Source: Candidatus Peregrinibacteria bacterium (lineage in GTDB: Bacteria > Patescibacteriota > Gracilibacteria > Peribacterales > Peribacteraceae). From it: 5,640 nucleotides of DNA. Both the position numbers and the translations under genes were made by a program. Shown one piece after another: positions 1 to 5,445 of this stretch; positions within the stretch are counted from its first letter, which is position 1; the number at the start of each line of letters is the position of its first letter. The notes below the pieces were generated by a model, which worked only from the letters and a program-made list of their open reading frames with translations, was not told the DNA's origin and did not search any database. The DNA lies in contig JACQCJ010000044.1 of NCBI GenBank assembly GCA_016201685.1, positions 1-5,640 on the forward strand. Reading direction: 5' to 3'.

Positions 1-119
1 CACCGTTCTCTCACCACTGGATTCGACAGGAAACGGTGAGAGGCATCAGTCATGTCTTCACTACTCTCCTCGTCCTTCATTGCCAGTAGGAAATCCCAGT
101 CAATAGAATCTTTTCTCAT
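1..119 (-). CDS. Unidentified protein, N-terminal 39 residues (runs off left edge)
   Basis: An ATG at 119-117 on the minus strand opens a frame with no stop through the left edge, giving 39 codons. It begins MRKDSIDWDFLLAMKDEESS and is rich in acidic and serine residues. I recognise no family. There is no signal peptide or membrane segment in the visible part. No Shine-Dalgarno sequence precedes the ATG, but a TATGAT hexamer (137-132) lies 12 bases upstream, as at other starts here. It has the same orientation as the ABC exporter genes and lies 86 bases beyond the permease stop, so it could be distal in that operon or have its own promoter. Reality of the gene rests only on an open frame, a plausible start and protein-like composition. 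Internal ATGs (80-78, 53-51) are alternative starts. Confidence 0.5.
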   Translation of the reverse strand, partial: MRKDSIDWDFLLAMKDEESSEDMTDASHRFLSNPVVRER

Positions 120-205
120 CCTGAGGCCACGATCATAGAAGGGGGGTAGGGGGTGAGGTAAAACAAAAACAGAACAAACACACAAATCATGACCTTTTCG
201 ATTTT
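120..205. other. Non-coding spacer with G-tract and A/C-rich tract
   Basis: This spacer separates the permease stop from the left-edge gene. On the plus strand, 141-158 holds runs of 6, 5 and 2 G residues split by TA and TGA. Positions 160-187 are made almost only of A and C. Read on the minus strand, the second tract is T/G-rich just after the permease stop, but no stable GC-rich stem precedes it, so a canonical intrinsic terminator is not supported. Confidence 0.5.
132..137 (-). promoter_or_regulatory. Possible -10 element of the left-edge gene
   Basis: TATGAT (5 of 6 matches to TATAAT) reads on the minus strand 12 bases before the ATG at 119. No convincing -35 element is found at the normal distance, because the spacer is a run of C residues. 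A TTTACC with a 19-base spacer is the nearest candidate and is weak. Confidence 0.3.
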
Positions 206-961
206 CTACACCTCAATCCTCGCAAACAACGCCGCGCCGATCGCAAGCAAAATTCCCATGAGAACGATAAGGATGGTCATGTCCGTCAGCATTGCCCAGT
301 GATTCAAACCCAGGAGGGCACCGCGAAGCGCATCGACGCCGTAGGTGAGGGGATCCAACCGCACGATGATTCCGAGAGCGCCCGGCAGATCCGTGAGCGG
401 GAAGAGCGCGCCGGAGAGGAAGAACAGCGGCATCACGAGGAAGTTCATGATGAGTTGGAAACCTTGGAAGTCCTCCAGGAGCGAGCCGATGCCGGTGCCG
501 AGCGCCGTGAAGATGAGCGCGATGAGGAACATGACGACGAACGCCACGGGGAGCATCGCGAGATGCGTGACGCGGAAGCCCGTAAAGAACGTGATGCCGA
601 ACACGACCAAGCCCTGGATCAGCGCGACCGTCGCGCCGCCGAGCGTGCGCCCGATCATGATGGAGAGCCGCGACACCGGCGCCACCAACGTTTCCTTGAG
701 GAATCCGAACTGGCGATCCCAAATCACTTCGATGCCCGAGAACACCGCCGTGAAGAGAATGGCCATCGCGATCACACCGGGGGCGATGATGTCCAAATAA
801 TTCCCGCCTCCGGCCTTCGCGTAGATCGGCCCGAAGCCGAAGCCCAGCGCGAAGAGGAAGAGGATCGGCTGCCCGAAGGAGCCGATCAGCCGCGCGCGCG
901 AGCGGAAGTATCGCTTCAACTGTCGCTGCCAGAGAATGGAAATGGTGTTCAGAGTACGCAT
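206..961 (-). CDS. ABC-2 type exporter permease (DrrB-like)
   Basis: Membrane subunit of an ABC-2 exporter, 251 residues, the usual length for the family. It should pair with the ATPase encoded just upstream to export an unknown substrate, perhaps a lipid, glycan or drug-like compound. About six hydrophobic segments are visible, near residues 28-44, 55-77, 104-126, 136-158, 168-188 and 225-247. Between the second and third is the conserved cytoplasmic stretch WDRQFGFLKETLVAPVSR, matching the family pattern of a short amphipathic connector followed by a Pro-Val-Ser-Arg. The motif RLDPLTYGVDALR before the last segment is also typical. I chose the ATG at 961: the 69 in-frame codons upstream overlap the ATPase gene and encode Arg-rich, non-family sequence. 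The gene begins 43 bases after the ATPase stop with no clear Shine-Dalgarno sequence. A hairpin (970-990) sits in that gap. The family call is firm; the substrate is unknown. Confidence 0.9.
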   Translation of the reverse strand: MRTLNTISILWQRQLKRYFRSRARLIGSFGQPILFLFALGFGFGPIYAKAGGGNYLDIIAPGVIAMAILFTAVFSGIEVIWDRQFGFLKETLVAPVSRLSIMIGRTLGGATVALIQGLVVFGITFFTGFRVTHLAMLPVAFVVMFLIALIFTALGTGIGSLLEDFQGFQLIMNFLVMPLFFLSGALFPLTDLPGALGIIVRLDPLTYGVDALRGALLGLNHWAMLTDMTILIVLMGILLAIGAALFARIEV

Positions 962-969
962 ATCGAGAG

Positions 970-990
970 AATGGAAAGCGCCCTTCCATT
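970..990 (-). promoter_or_regulatory. Hairpin between ABC ATPase and permease genes
   Basis: On the minus strand AATGGAA and TTCCATT form a perfect 7-bp inverted repeat, extended by a G-U and a G-C pair, around a GCG loop. It lies in the 43-base gap, ending 8 bases before the permease ATG. It has no following T-tract, so it is not a terminator. It could affect translation or mRNA stability, which is inference. Confidence 0.4.
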
Positions 991-1004
991 GGCGCGAGAT
1001 TGGA

Positions 1005-1829
1005 TCATCGCCCTCTTCCTCGAAACATCTGCCGTGCCATGCGCATGTTGTCGATGGCGCCTGCTTCTTCCTCGCGGATGGCATAGCCGGTGAGTGCAAG
1101 GAAGGCTTCCTCCAGCGTCTGTGTCTTCGCGTTCTTCTTGAGATCCTCCGCGCTTCCCTCGGCGACAATTTTCCCGTGGTCGATCACCGCGATGCGGTCG
1201 GCTACTTTATCCGCTTCTTCCATATAATGCGTCGTGAGGAAGACGGTCACGTTCTCCTTCTCGTTGAGTTCACCGACGTACTCCCACAGATGATTGCGCG
1301 TCTGCGGATCGAGCCCCACCGTGGGTTCATCGAGAAAGAGGATCGTCGGATGGTGGAGAAGGCTCCGCCCGATCTCAAGACGCCGCTTCATGCCGCCCGA
1401 GAAGTGCTTCACCAAATCATCCTTGCGATCCCACAGGTCGACGATCTTCAGCAGTTGCTCGGTTCGTTCATGGCGCAATTTCCGCGGCACGTTGTAGAGG
1501 ACGCCGTGCAATTCCATGTTCTCGTTCGCCGTGAGCTCGCCATCGAGGCTCGGATCCTGGAACACGATGCCGAAGGATCGTCGCGCTCCATCCTGATCAT
1601 GGACGGGATCGTGCCCGTCGAGCGTCATCGATCCGGAGGTGGGGTGCAGGAGGGTCGTGAGCATCTTGATCGTCGTCGTCTTCCCGGCCCCGTTGGGCCC
1701 AAGGAACGCGAACATCTCGCCGCGCTTCACCGAGAAGGTGATGCCATCCACGGCGGACAAATTGCCGAACGTTTTGCGGAGATCTTTGACGGTGATGATG
1801 TCTTCTCCGTGCGCGTGTTCCTGCATCAT
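1005..1829 (-). CDS. ABC exporter ATP-binding protein (DrrA-like)
   Basis: Cytoplasmic ATPase subunit of the ABC-2 exporter, 274 residues. All nucleotide-binding motifs are intact: Walker A GPNGAGKT at 44-51, Q-loop Gln91, signature FSGGMKRRLEIGR at 143-155, Walker B ILFLDE at 163-168, the D-loop region GLDP at 172-175 and H-loop His201 in TTHYMEEAD. The signature with Met in place of Gln is usual for DrrA/CcmA-type exporters and is not a defect. The C-terminal stretch TLEEAFLALTG at 238-248 is also typical of that group, which normally works as two ATPases with two permeases. The gene lies 43 bases upstream of the permease in the same direction, so they are surely one operon. Two adjacent ATGs (1829 and 1826) are possible starts. 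Neither has a Shine-Dalgarno sequence, but TACACT lies 10 bases before the first. The function class is certain; the exported substrate is not. Confidence 0.95.
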   Translation of the reverse strand: MMQEHAHGEDIITVKDLRKTFGNLSAVDGITFSVKRGEMFAFLGPNGAGKTTTIKMLTTLLHPTSGSMTLDGHDPVHDQDGARRSFGIVFQDPSLDGELTANENMELHGVLYNVPRKLRHERTEQLLKIVDLWDRKDDLVKHFSGGMKRRLEIGRSLLHHPTILFLDEPTVGLDPQTRNHLWEYVGELNEKENVTVFLTTHYMEEADKVADRIAVIDHGKIVAEGSAEDLKKNAKTQTLEEAFLALTGYAIREEEAGAIDNMRMARQMFRGRGR

Positions 1830-1839
1830 GTTCAGTTGG

Positions 1840-1870
1840 AGTGTAGCAGAAAGAGCAGATTCGATGTCCA
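1840..1870 (-). promoter_or_regulatory. Candidate promoter of the ABC exporter operon
   Basis: On the minus strand TGGACA (1870-1865, 5 of 6 to TTGACA) is followed after a rather long 19-base spacer by TACACT (1845-1840, 4 of 6 to TATAAT). The first ATG is 10 bases further on, so the predicted leader is only a few bases and carries no Shine-Dalgarno sequence. Spacer length makes this a moderate call. Confidence 0.4.
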
Positions 1871-1890
1871 GAAAGAATTCGAAATTCTGG
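1868..1890. promoter_or_regulatory. Palindrome in the divergent intergenic region (possible operator)
   Basis: AGAATT (1874-1879) and AATTCT (1883-1888) form a perfect inverted repeat around CGA. Overlapping outer arms CCAGAA (1868-1873) and TTCTGG (1885-1890) are also complementary. The site overlaps the candidate -35 of the exporter promoter and lies 13 bases upstream of the -35 for the plus-strand genes, which is where a repressor site would be expected. No regulator gene is nearby, so its role is inferred. Confidence 0.35.
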
Positions 1891-1903
1891 AGCCAAAACC
1901 TGC

Positions 1904-1932
1904 TTGAATTTTCCAGAGAAAAGCTCTATACT
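1904..1932 (+). promoter_or_regulatory. Strong sigma-70-type promoter for the hypothetical gene pair
   Basis: TTGAAT (1904-1909) and TATACT (1927-1932, 5 of 6 to TATAAT) are separated by an ideal 17 bases. Transcription would be expected to start about 7 bases after the -10, which is at the ATG itself (1939). This implies a leaderless mRNA and supports that start codon. Confidence 0.65.
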
Positions 1933-1938
1933 GTCTTG

Positions 1939-2292
1939 ATGGATCCATCACAAACAGCAACACCGCAACCGCCGAACATTCCCGCATCGGGCAAGGAACT
2001 CTATAACGAGTTGATGGGCAAGATCGAGCCGGAACTTGTGACGGATCAGATTCCACTTCTTGCGGAGAAGTACAAGAACGAAACTCACGATCAAGCGGCC
2101 GCCAGAGCGGAACGCTACAACAAAGCGTATGCCGCGTACGAGGCTGCCTATGCCGCGTACATGCAGCAACTCTCGAGCGAAGTCTCATCGTATCGCCGCA
2201 ACGCCTTCGGTTCCGTTGAGGAGAAAGATCGCCAGAAGGAAACAGCGGTTCTCGATGATCTTGAATCTCTTCTCACTTCTCCAACACCATGA
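1939..2292 (+). CDS. Small uncharacterised helical protein
   Basis: A 117-residue soluble protein with no signal peptide or membrane segment. After a Pro/Gln-rich start (residues 1-17) comes an acidic stretch with GKELYNELMGKIEPELVTDQ (18-37) and LLAEKYKNET (40-49). A strongly helical Ala/Tyr/Arg segment (52-76) follows, in which Tyr recurs every three or four residues (RYNKAYAAYEAAYAAY), as in an amphipathic or coiled-coil helix. From memory, similar LYxxLM...IEPEL...EKYKxET proteins occur as small unknowns in CPR genomes; I cannot check this. The frame is open further upstream, but the promoter ending at 1932 and the lack of any ribosome site place the start at 1939. The stop overlaps the next gene's ATG by an ATGA, so the two are likely translated together. 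Function unknown. Confidence 0.8.
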   Translation: MDPSQTATPQPPNIPASGKELYNELMGKIEPELVTDQIPLLAEKYKNETHDQAAARAERYNKAYAAYEAAYAAYMQQLSSEVSSYRRNAFGSVEEKDRQKETAVLDDLESLLTSPTP

Positions 2293-3458
2293 AAACATTC
2301 TTCAGATCATCGTTTTTCTCGACGGCACAGGAATCGCGTCTTTGTCATTTTGCTGGGCCTGAAATGGACTTATCGAAAAATGATGAAGCTGCCAAAGACA
2401 CGGGCAGAGAAAGAATGAAACAGCCAGTGCAACAAATTGAAGTAAACAACGTCAAGGACGCGCCCACCAAGAAAACGCCGCAGGAAATCCAGCAAGCGCA
2501 GAAGGGTGTTGATGATGTGCAAGGCTGGGTGGGGAAGACCCAAGAAACGATGACGAGGCTGGAAACGAATGCTGATCAGAATCCGCATGAAAATGAAAAT
2601 ACCCAGCAAAGAGAAAAAGCACCTGATCTTCAAAAGTACTCACCGAGTGAACAACAGGAAGCAGATCGATTCTTGAAAATGGAGACACAGAAGCTTTCGC
2701 CTGAACTTCAAAAATCATATGAAGCAATCCTCAGTAAATTGTCACCGGATGAACGAGCCGCGATTACAGAGTATGGACGATCTTTTGAGAATTCTTTCAC
2801 AGCAAAAACAGGAATGAAAACGAGCGAAGATAATTTTGTTAAGAATGTGCTTTTCGCGGGCATCGACAAAGACTACTCATCAGCAACAAGTGCTGAAGCC
2901 TTGCTGAATCAGTGTGCCGATGAATGCAAAAGCAATATGTCTTCTGAAAAAAATGCATTGATGAAACAAGCTTATGAAAGACTCGAAAAAGAAGCAGGCG
3001 ATTATAGAAATGAACTCCAGAAACGACCGGCGAATGATCCTGAGAGGAAAGCATATGAAGGAGAGTTGAAAGCGTTCCATGGTGATTGCGAACGTACCGA
3101 AAAAGAAATTGGCGATTCTTTGAAAGGAGACCGGGAGAATGCCATGCGAGATCTTTCATCAAGCACTCTGCCGCAGTTGATGGAAAAGGTCGGGAAGCAA
3201 ATTGGACACAAGATTCAGCCGCAAGAAAATAAGGATGCAAATCCGGATAAGAATCGTAACAAGGCCGCATTCACGATAACAGATGTCTCGAAAGAACAGG
3301 CAAAACCGATCATGGATCTTGCGAAAAAAATGTTAAATGGAGCTGCGATTGAACTGACTGGTAAAGACATCAAAATAGAACAAGCAGATTCCCTCGAAGC
3401 ACAGAATTTCCTAAACCGTCTCAAAAATGAAAAACTTCCCAAAATGACGACAAAGTGA
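2289..3458 (+). CDS. Uncharacterised hydrophilic, Lys/Glu/Gln-rich protein
   Basis: A 389-residue protein I do not recognise. It is highly charged and predicted to be largely helical, without membrane segments. Residues 30-120 look disordered and are rich in Gln, Asn, Lys and Glu. A short internal echo, KLSPEL (135-140) and KLSPDE (150-155), flanks one helix. Residues 215-275 read like a coiled coil, and the C-terminal 325-389 looks like a small folded domain (AFTITDVSKEQAKPIMDLAK). Cys occurs at 19, 209, 213 and 267. The ATG at 2289 overlaps the previous stop (ATGA), favouring coupled translation. Met26 at 2364 is an alternative start, since residues 1-25 (MKTFFRSSFF...) differ in character from the rest but do not form a clear signal peptide. 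The gene is far more AT-rich than its neighbours (hand count: 22 of 60 GC at 2941-3000 against 38 of 60 at 4081-4140 in pyk), which suggests a fast-evolving or acquired gene. Confidence 0.75.
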   Translation: MKTFFRSSFFSTAQESRLCHFAGPEMDLSKNDEAAKDTGRERMKQPVQQIEVNNVKDAPTKKTPQEIQQAQKGVDDVQGWVGKTQETMTRLETNADQNPHENENTQQREKAPDLQKYSPSEQQEADRFLKMETQKLSPELQKSYEAILSKLSPDERAAITEYGRSFENSFTAKTGMKTSEDNFVKNVLFAGIDKDYSSATSAEALLNQCADECKSNMSSEKNALMKQAYERLEKEAGDYRNELQKRPANDPERKAYEGELKAFHGDCERTEKEIGDSLKGDRENAMRDLSSSTLPQLMEKVGKQIGHKIQPQENKDANPDKNRNKAAFTITDVSKEQAKPIMDLAKKMLNGAAIELTGKDIKIEQADSLEAQNFLNRLKNEKLPKMTTK

Positions 3459-3465
3459 TTTGCGC

Positions 3466-3494
3466 TTCATTCGATTTCCAAATGCCGCTACAGT
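3466..3494 (+). promoter_or_regulatory. Candidate promoter of pyruvate kinase gene
   Basis: TACAGT (3489-3494, 4 of 6 to TATAAT) lies 8 bases before the ATG at 3503. A weak TTCATT (3466-3471, 3 of 6) sits 17 bases upstream of it. The layout mirrors the stronger promoter at 1904-1932. Alone it would be unconvincing, but the repeated spacing to the start codon adds weight. Confidence 0.35.
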
Positions 3495-3502
3495 TTCCCC
3501 GT

Positions 3503-4927
3503 ATGCGAAGAACCAAAATCGTTTGCACGCTCGGGCCCGCGACCAAGACGAAGGAGCAGATCGCGGATCTTGCCGATGCCGGCATGGACATCGCGCGGCT
3601 GAATATGGCGCACGGCACGCTCGAGGAACATCGGGCGACAATCCGGATCCTCAACGAACTCAACGCCGAGAGAGCGAAGAGCACGACCTACAAGCACTGC
3701 ATCGGCATTCTCGTGGACATTCGCGGGGCGGAAGTCCGCACCGAGGACGTCAAGCAGCCTCTCATCATTCACAAGGGTGAAGAGGTTGTCTTCTCCTTCC
3801 TCCCCCGACCGGATGAGAAGCGTCAAGTCATCCAAGTGAATCACAAGGGATTCGTGAACGATGTGAAGGGAGTAGAGCGCATCCTCCTCGATAACGGCGA
3901 GCTGACGTTCGATCTCCTCTCCATCGAGACGAATGGGACCGTCGTCGCGCGCGCGCGGGAGGATGGAACAATCGGCTCGCGCCGCCACGTGAATCTCCCG
4001 GGCGCCGATCTCGATCTCCCCTCCATCACCGAGCAGGATTGGGAGGACATCGCGTTCGCGGCGCAGGAGCGGGTCGACTTCCTCGGTCTCTCCTTCATTC
4101 GCAAGGCGAGCGAAGTGGACGAAGCGCGCACGTTCCTCGCGAACAAGAAGAGCGCAGTGCATTTGATCGCGAAGATCGAGACGCGGCAGGGAGTGGAGAA
4201 CATCGAGGAGATCATTGCTGCCAGTGACGGCATCATGGTCGCGCGCGGCGATTTGGGAGCCGAGGTCCCCTTCGAGAGCGTTCCCGTGATCCAGGATGAC
4301 ATCGTGATGCACTGCCGCGCTGCCGGCAAACCCGTGATCGTGGCGACCCAGATGCTCGAGAGCATGATCCAGCTCCCCATGCCCACGCGCGCGGAGGTCA
4401 CCGATATGGCCCATGCCGTCATGACCGGGACCGACAGCACGATGCTCTCGGGGGAAACGGCGAACGGCCGGCATCCGCTCGCCGCCGTGGACGCGATGGA
4501 CCGCGTGCTCTCTTCGACCGAATCGCACCTCGCGGAATCGAAACGCATGGAGAACCAGAGCATCACGACGGAACGAGATGCCCGCGCCGAAGCGGCCGTG
4601 AGCCTTGCCGTCTCCACCTCCGCCAAGGCGATCCTCGTGATCACGAGGACAGGCAGAACTGCGCTCGATATCGCTCGCTTCCGCCCGTCACTCCCCGTCA
4701 TCGCCTGCACGGATACCCCAAGCGTACAGCATTTCCTGCAGCTGAGCTACGGTCTCGTCCCTCTGCAGCTTCCCCTTGACGACGATCCGGAGCAGACGGT
4801 CGATGCTTCAATGGCAAAGGCCAAGTCGCTCGGACTTCTCTCTTCGGGCGACGGCATCATTCTCGTCTCCGATGCGCGCGTCCGCTCGAGGACGGTCAAC
4901 ACGATCCAGGTGCGGAGGATCGATTGA
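3503..4927 (+). CDS. pyk: Pyruvate kinase
   Basis: Catalyses phosphoenolpyruvate plus ADP to pyruvate plus ATP, the last step of glycolysis, in the cytoplasm. The protein is 474 residues, full length for the family. The N-terminus RRTKIVCTLGPA (2-13) is diagnostic. Catalytic features are present: Arg32 in ARLN, the metal-binding KIE (224-226, Lys224 catalytic and Glu226 a ligand), ARGDLGAEV with Asp250, ATQMLESM with Thr282, and SGETANGRHP (316-325). The B domain spans about 76-176 and the C-terminal domain about 355-474, with TRTGRTA (381-387) at the usual phosphate-binding effector loop. Two cation-site residues differ: NFSHG is NMAHG (34-38, Ser to Ala), and DTKGPE is DIRGAE (72-77). I chose the ATG at 3503 because homologues start at MRRTK and a -10-like hexamer precedes it. 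GTG 3455, overlapping the previous stop, and ATG 3482 are alternatives. No Shine-Dalgarno sequence is visible. Confidence 0.95.
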   Translation: MRRTKIVCTLGPATKTKEQIADLADAGMDIARLNMAHGTLEEHRATIRILNELNAERAKSTTYKHCIGILVDIRGAEVRTEDVKQPLIIHKGEEVVFSFLPRPDEKRQVIQVNHKGFVNDVKGVERILLDNGELTFDLLSIETNGTVVARAREDGTIGSRRHVNLPGADLDLPSITEQDWEDIAFAAQERVDFLGLSFIRKASEVDEARTFLANKKSAVHLIAKIETRQGVENIEEIIAASDGIMVARGDLGAEVPFESVPVIQDDIVMHCRAAGKPVIVATQMLESMIQLPMPTRAEVTDMAHAVMTGTDSTMLSGETANGRHPLAAVDAMDRVLSSTESHLAESKRMENQSITTERDARAEAAVSLAVSTSAKAILVITRTGRTALDIARFRPSLPVIACTDTPSVQHFLQLSYGLVPLQLPLDDDPEQTVDASMAKAKSLGLLSSGDGIILVSDARVRSRTVNTIQVRRID

Positions 4928-4973
4928 AGATTCAGATGATACGATTGTCGATGTTGTTTGTGAAGAATTCCAC

Positions 4974-5074
4974 GGTCAAATGGCTACATGGTTCAATGGT
5001 TCGCAAGCGTCTCGCGCATTGTTGTGTTAGCAATCTTCGTCTTTTGCCTTGCAACCATTTGACCATGTAGCCAT
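4974..5074. repeat. Imperfect inverted repeat made of ATGG octamers
   Basis: The left arm (4980-5007) and right arm (5048-5074) are reverse complements at about 25 of 28 positions, with two mismatches and one inserted base, around a 40-base loop. Each arm contains three ATGG words spaced exactly 8 bases apart (4980, 4988 and 4996 on the plus strand; the same spacing on the minus strand in the right arm). In addition GGTCAAATGG (4974-4983) has a perfect 10-base complement at 5055-5064, allowing a second pairing. The element fills the spacer between convergent pyk and the FtsL-like gene, starting 7 bases past the latter's stop. Neither side has a T-tract, so it is not a classical intrinsic terminator, though it could stop or protect both transcripts. 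It may also be a small dispersed palindromic repeat. Confidence 0.7.
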
Positions 5075-5081
5075 GAAATGA

Positions 5082-5438
5082 TTACTGAGCCACTGCCTTC
5101 CCCGATCCCGCCTGATCCGTCTTCACGTACTGCGGCTTCTCGATCGGCGTCATCCCGACGATCTCCGGGTCTTGCTTGAGGTGCTCCAGTGCCTGCGCCT
5201 GCGCGATTTGCATGTTCAAGACTTCTTGCTTCAGCAACAGCACCGACCGTTCGGTTTCAAGCCCACGCAGTTGGTAACCGTTCGTCGCGTTCGAGTTTTC
5301 GTGGAAGAGGATGAGGAGCGCGAGGAGCAGAATCAGCGTTCCGATCACGGTCATGAGGAGGGTGGTGCTCTGGGTCACGAGTCGCCCCAGCGACGCGCGG
5401 CGGGGCATGTCATGCGATGACTGGAGGAAGGGAAACAT
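5082..5438 (-). CDS. FtsL/DivIC-like cell-division protein (septum formation initiator type)
   Basis: A 118-residue bitopic membrane protein: a short basic N-terminus (residues 1-25), one strong transmembrane helix (about 26-45, TTLLMTVIGTLILLLALLIL), then an extracytoplasmic coiled coil (about 55-90, NGYQLRGLETERSVLLLKQE onward) and a short tail with VGMTPIEKPQYV (94-105). Size, topology and the GM-P-x-x-x-x-x-Y-V ending after the coiled coil fit the FtsL/FtsB/DivIC family, which recruits and activates septal peptidoglycan synthesis at mid-cell. FtsL and FtsB cannot be told apart by eye. The usual neighbour rsmH is not visible. I chose the ATG at 5438 because a TATCTT hexamer lies 7 bases upstream. 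The TTG at 5468 would translate part of a tandem repeat, and the ATG at 5408 is a further option. No Shine-Dalgarno sequence precedes any of them. Confidence 0.7.
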   Translation of the reverse strand: MFPFLQSSHDMPRRASLGRLVTQSTTLLMTVIGTLILLLALLILFHENSNATNGYQLRGLETERSVLLLKQEVLNMQIAQAQALEHLKQDPEIVGMTPIEKPQYVKTDQAGSGKAVAQ

Positions 5439-5445
5439 TGAAATG

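Noticed and set aside
157..205. Intrinsic terminator after the permease
   Set aside because: The minus strand is T-rich here, but only a 5-bp A/T-rich stem can be drawn before it, too weak to call.
299..1093. Long plus-strand open frame of 264 codons opposite the permease and the 3' end of the ATPase gene
   Set aside because: It is antisense to a clear family member, has extreme Glu/Arg/His composition and no recognisable domain; GC-rich coding on the other strand explains it.
962..1168. N-terminal extension of the permease (69 in-frame codons upstream of the ATG at 961)
   Set aside because: It overlaps the ATPase coding region on the same strand, is Arg-rich and unlike any ABC-2 permease N-terminus.
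1365..1403. ABC signature reading FSGGM instead of LSGGQ as a possible defect
   Set aside because: Met at this position is normal in DrrA/CcmA-type exporter ATPases, and all other motifs are intact.
936..1907. Plus-strand open frame of 323 codons opposite the ABC ATPase
   Set aside because: The minus-strand frame has every ABC ATPase motif intact; this frame is its shadow.
3488..4528. Minus-strand open frame of 346 codons opposite pyruvate kinase
   Set aside because: Arg/His/Asp-rich shadow of a conserved enzyme gene with no domain of its own.
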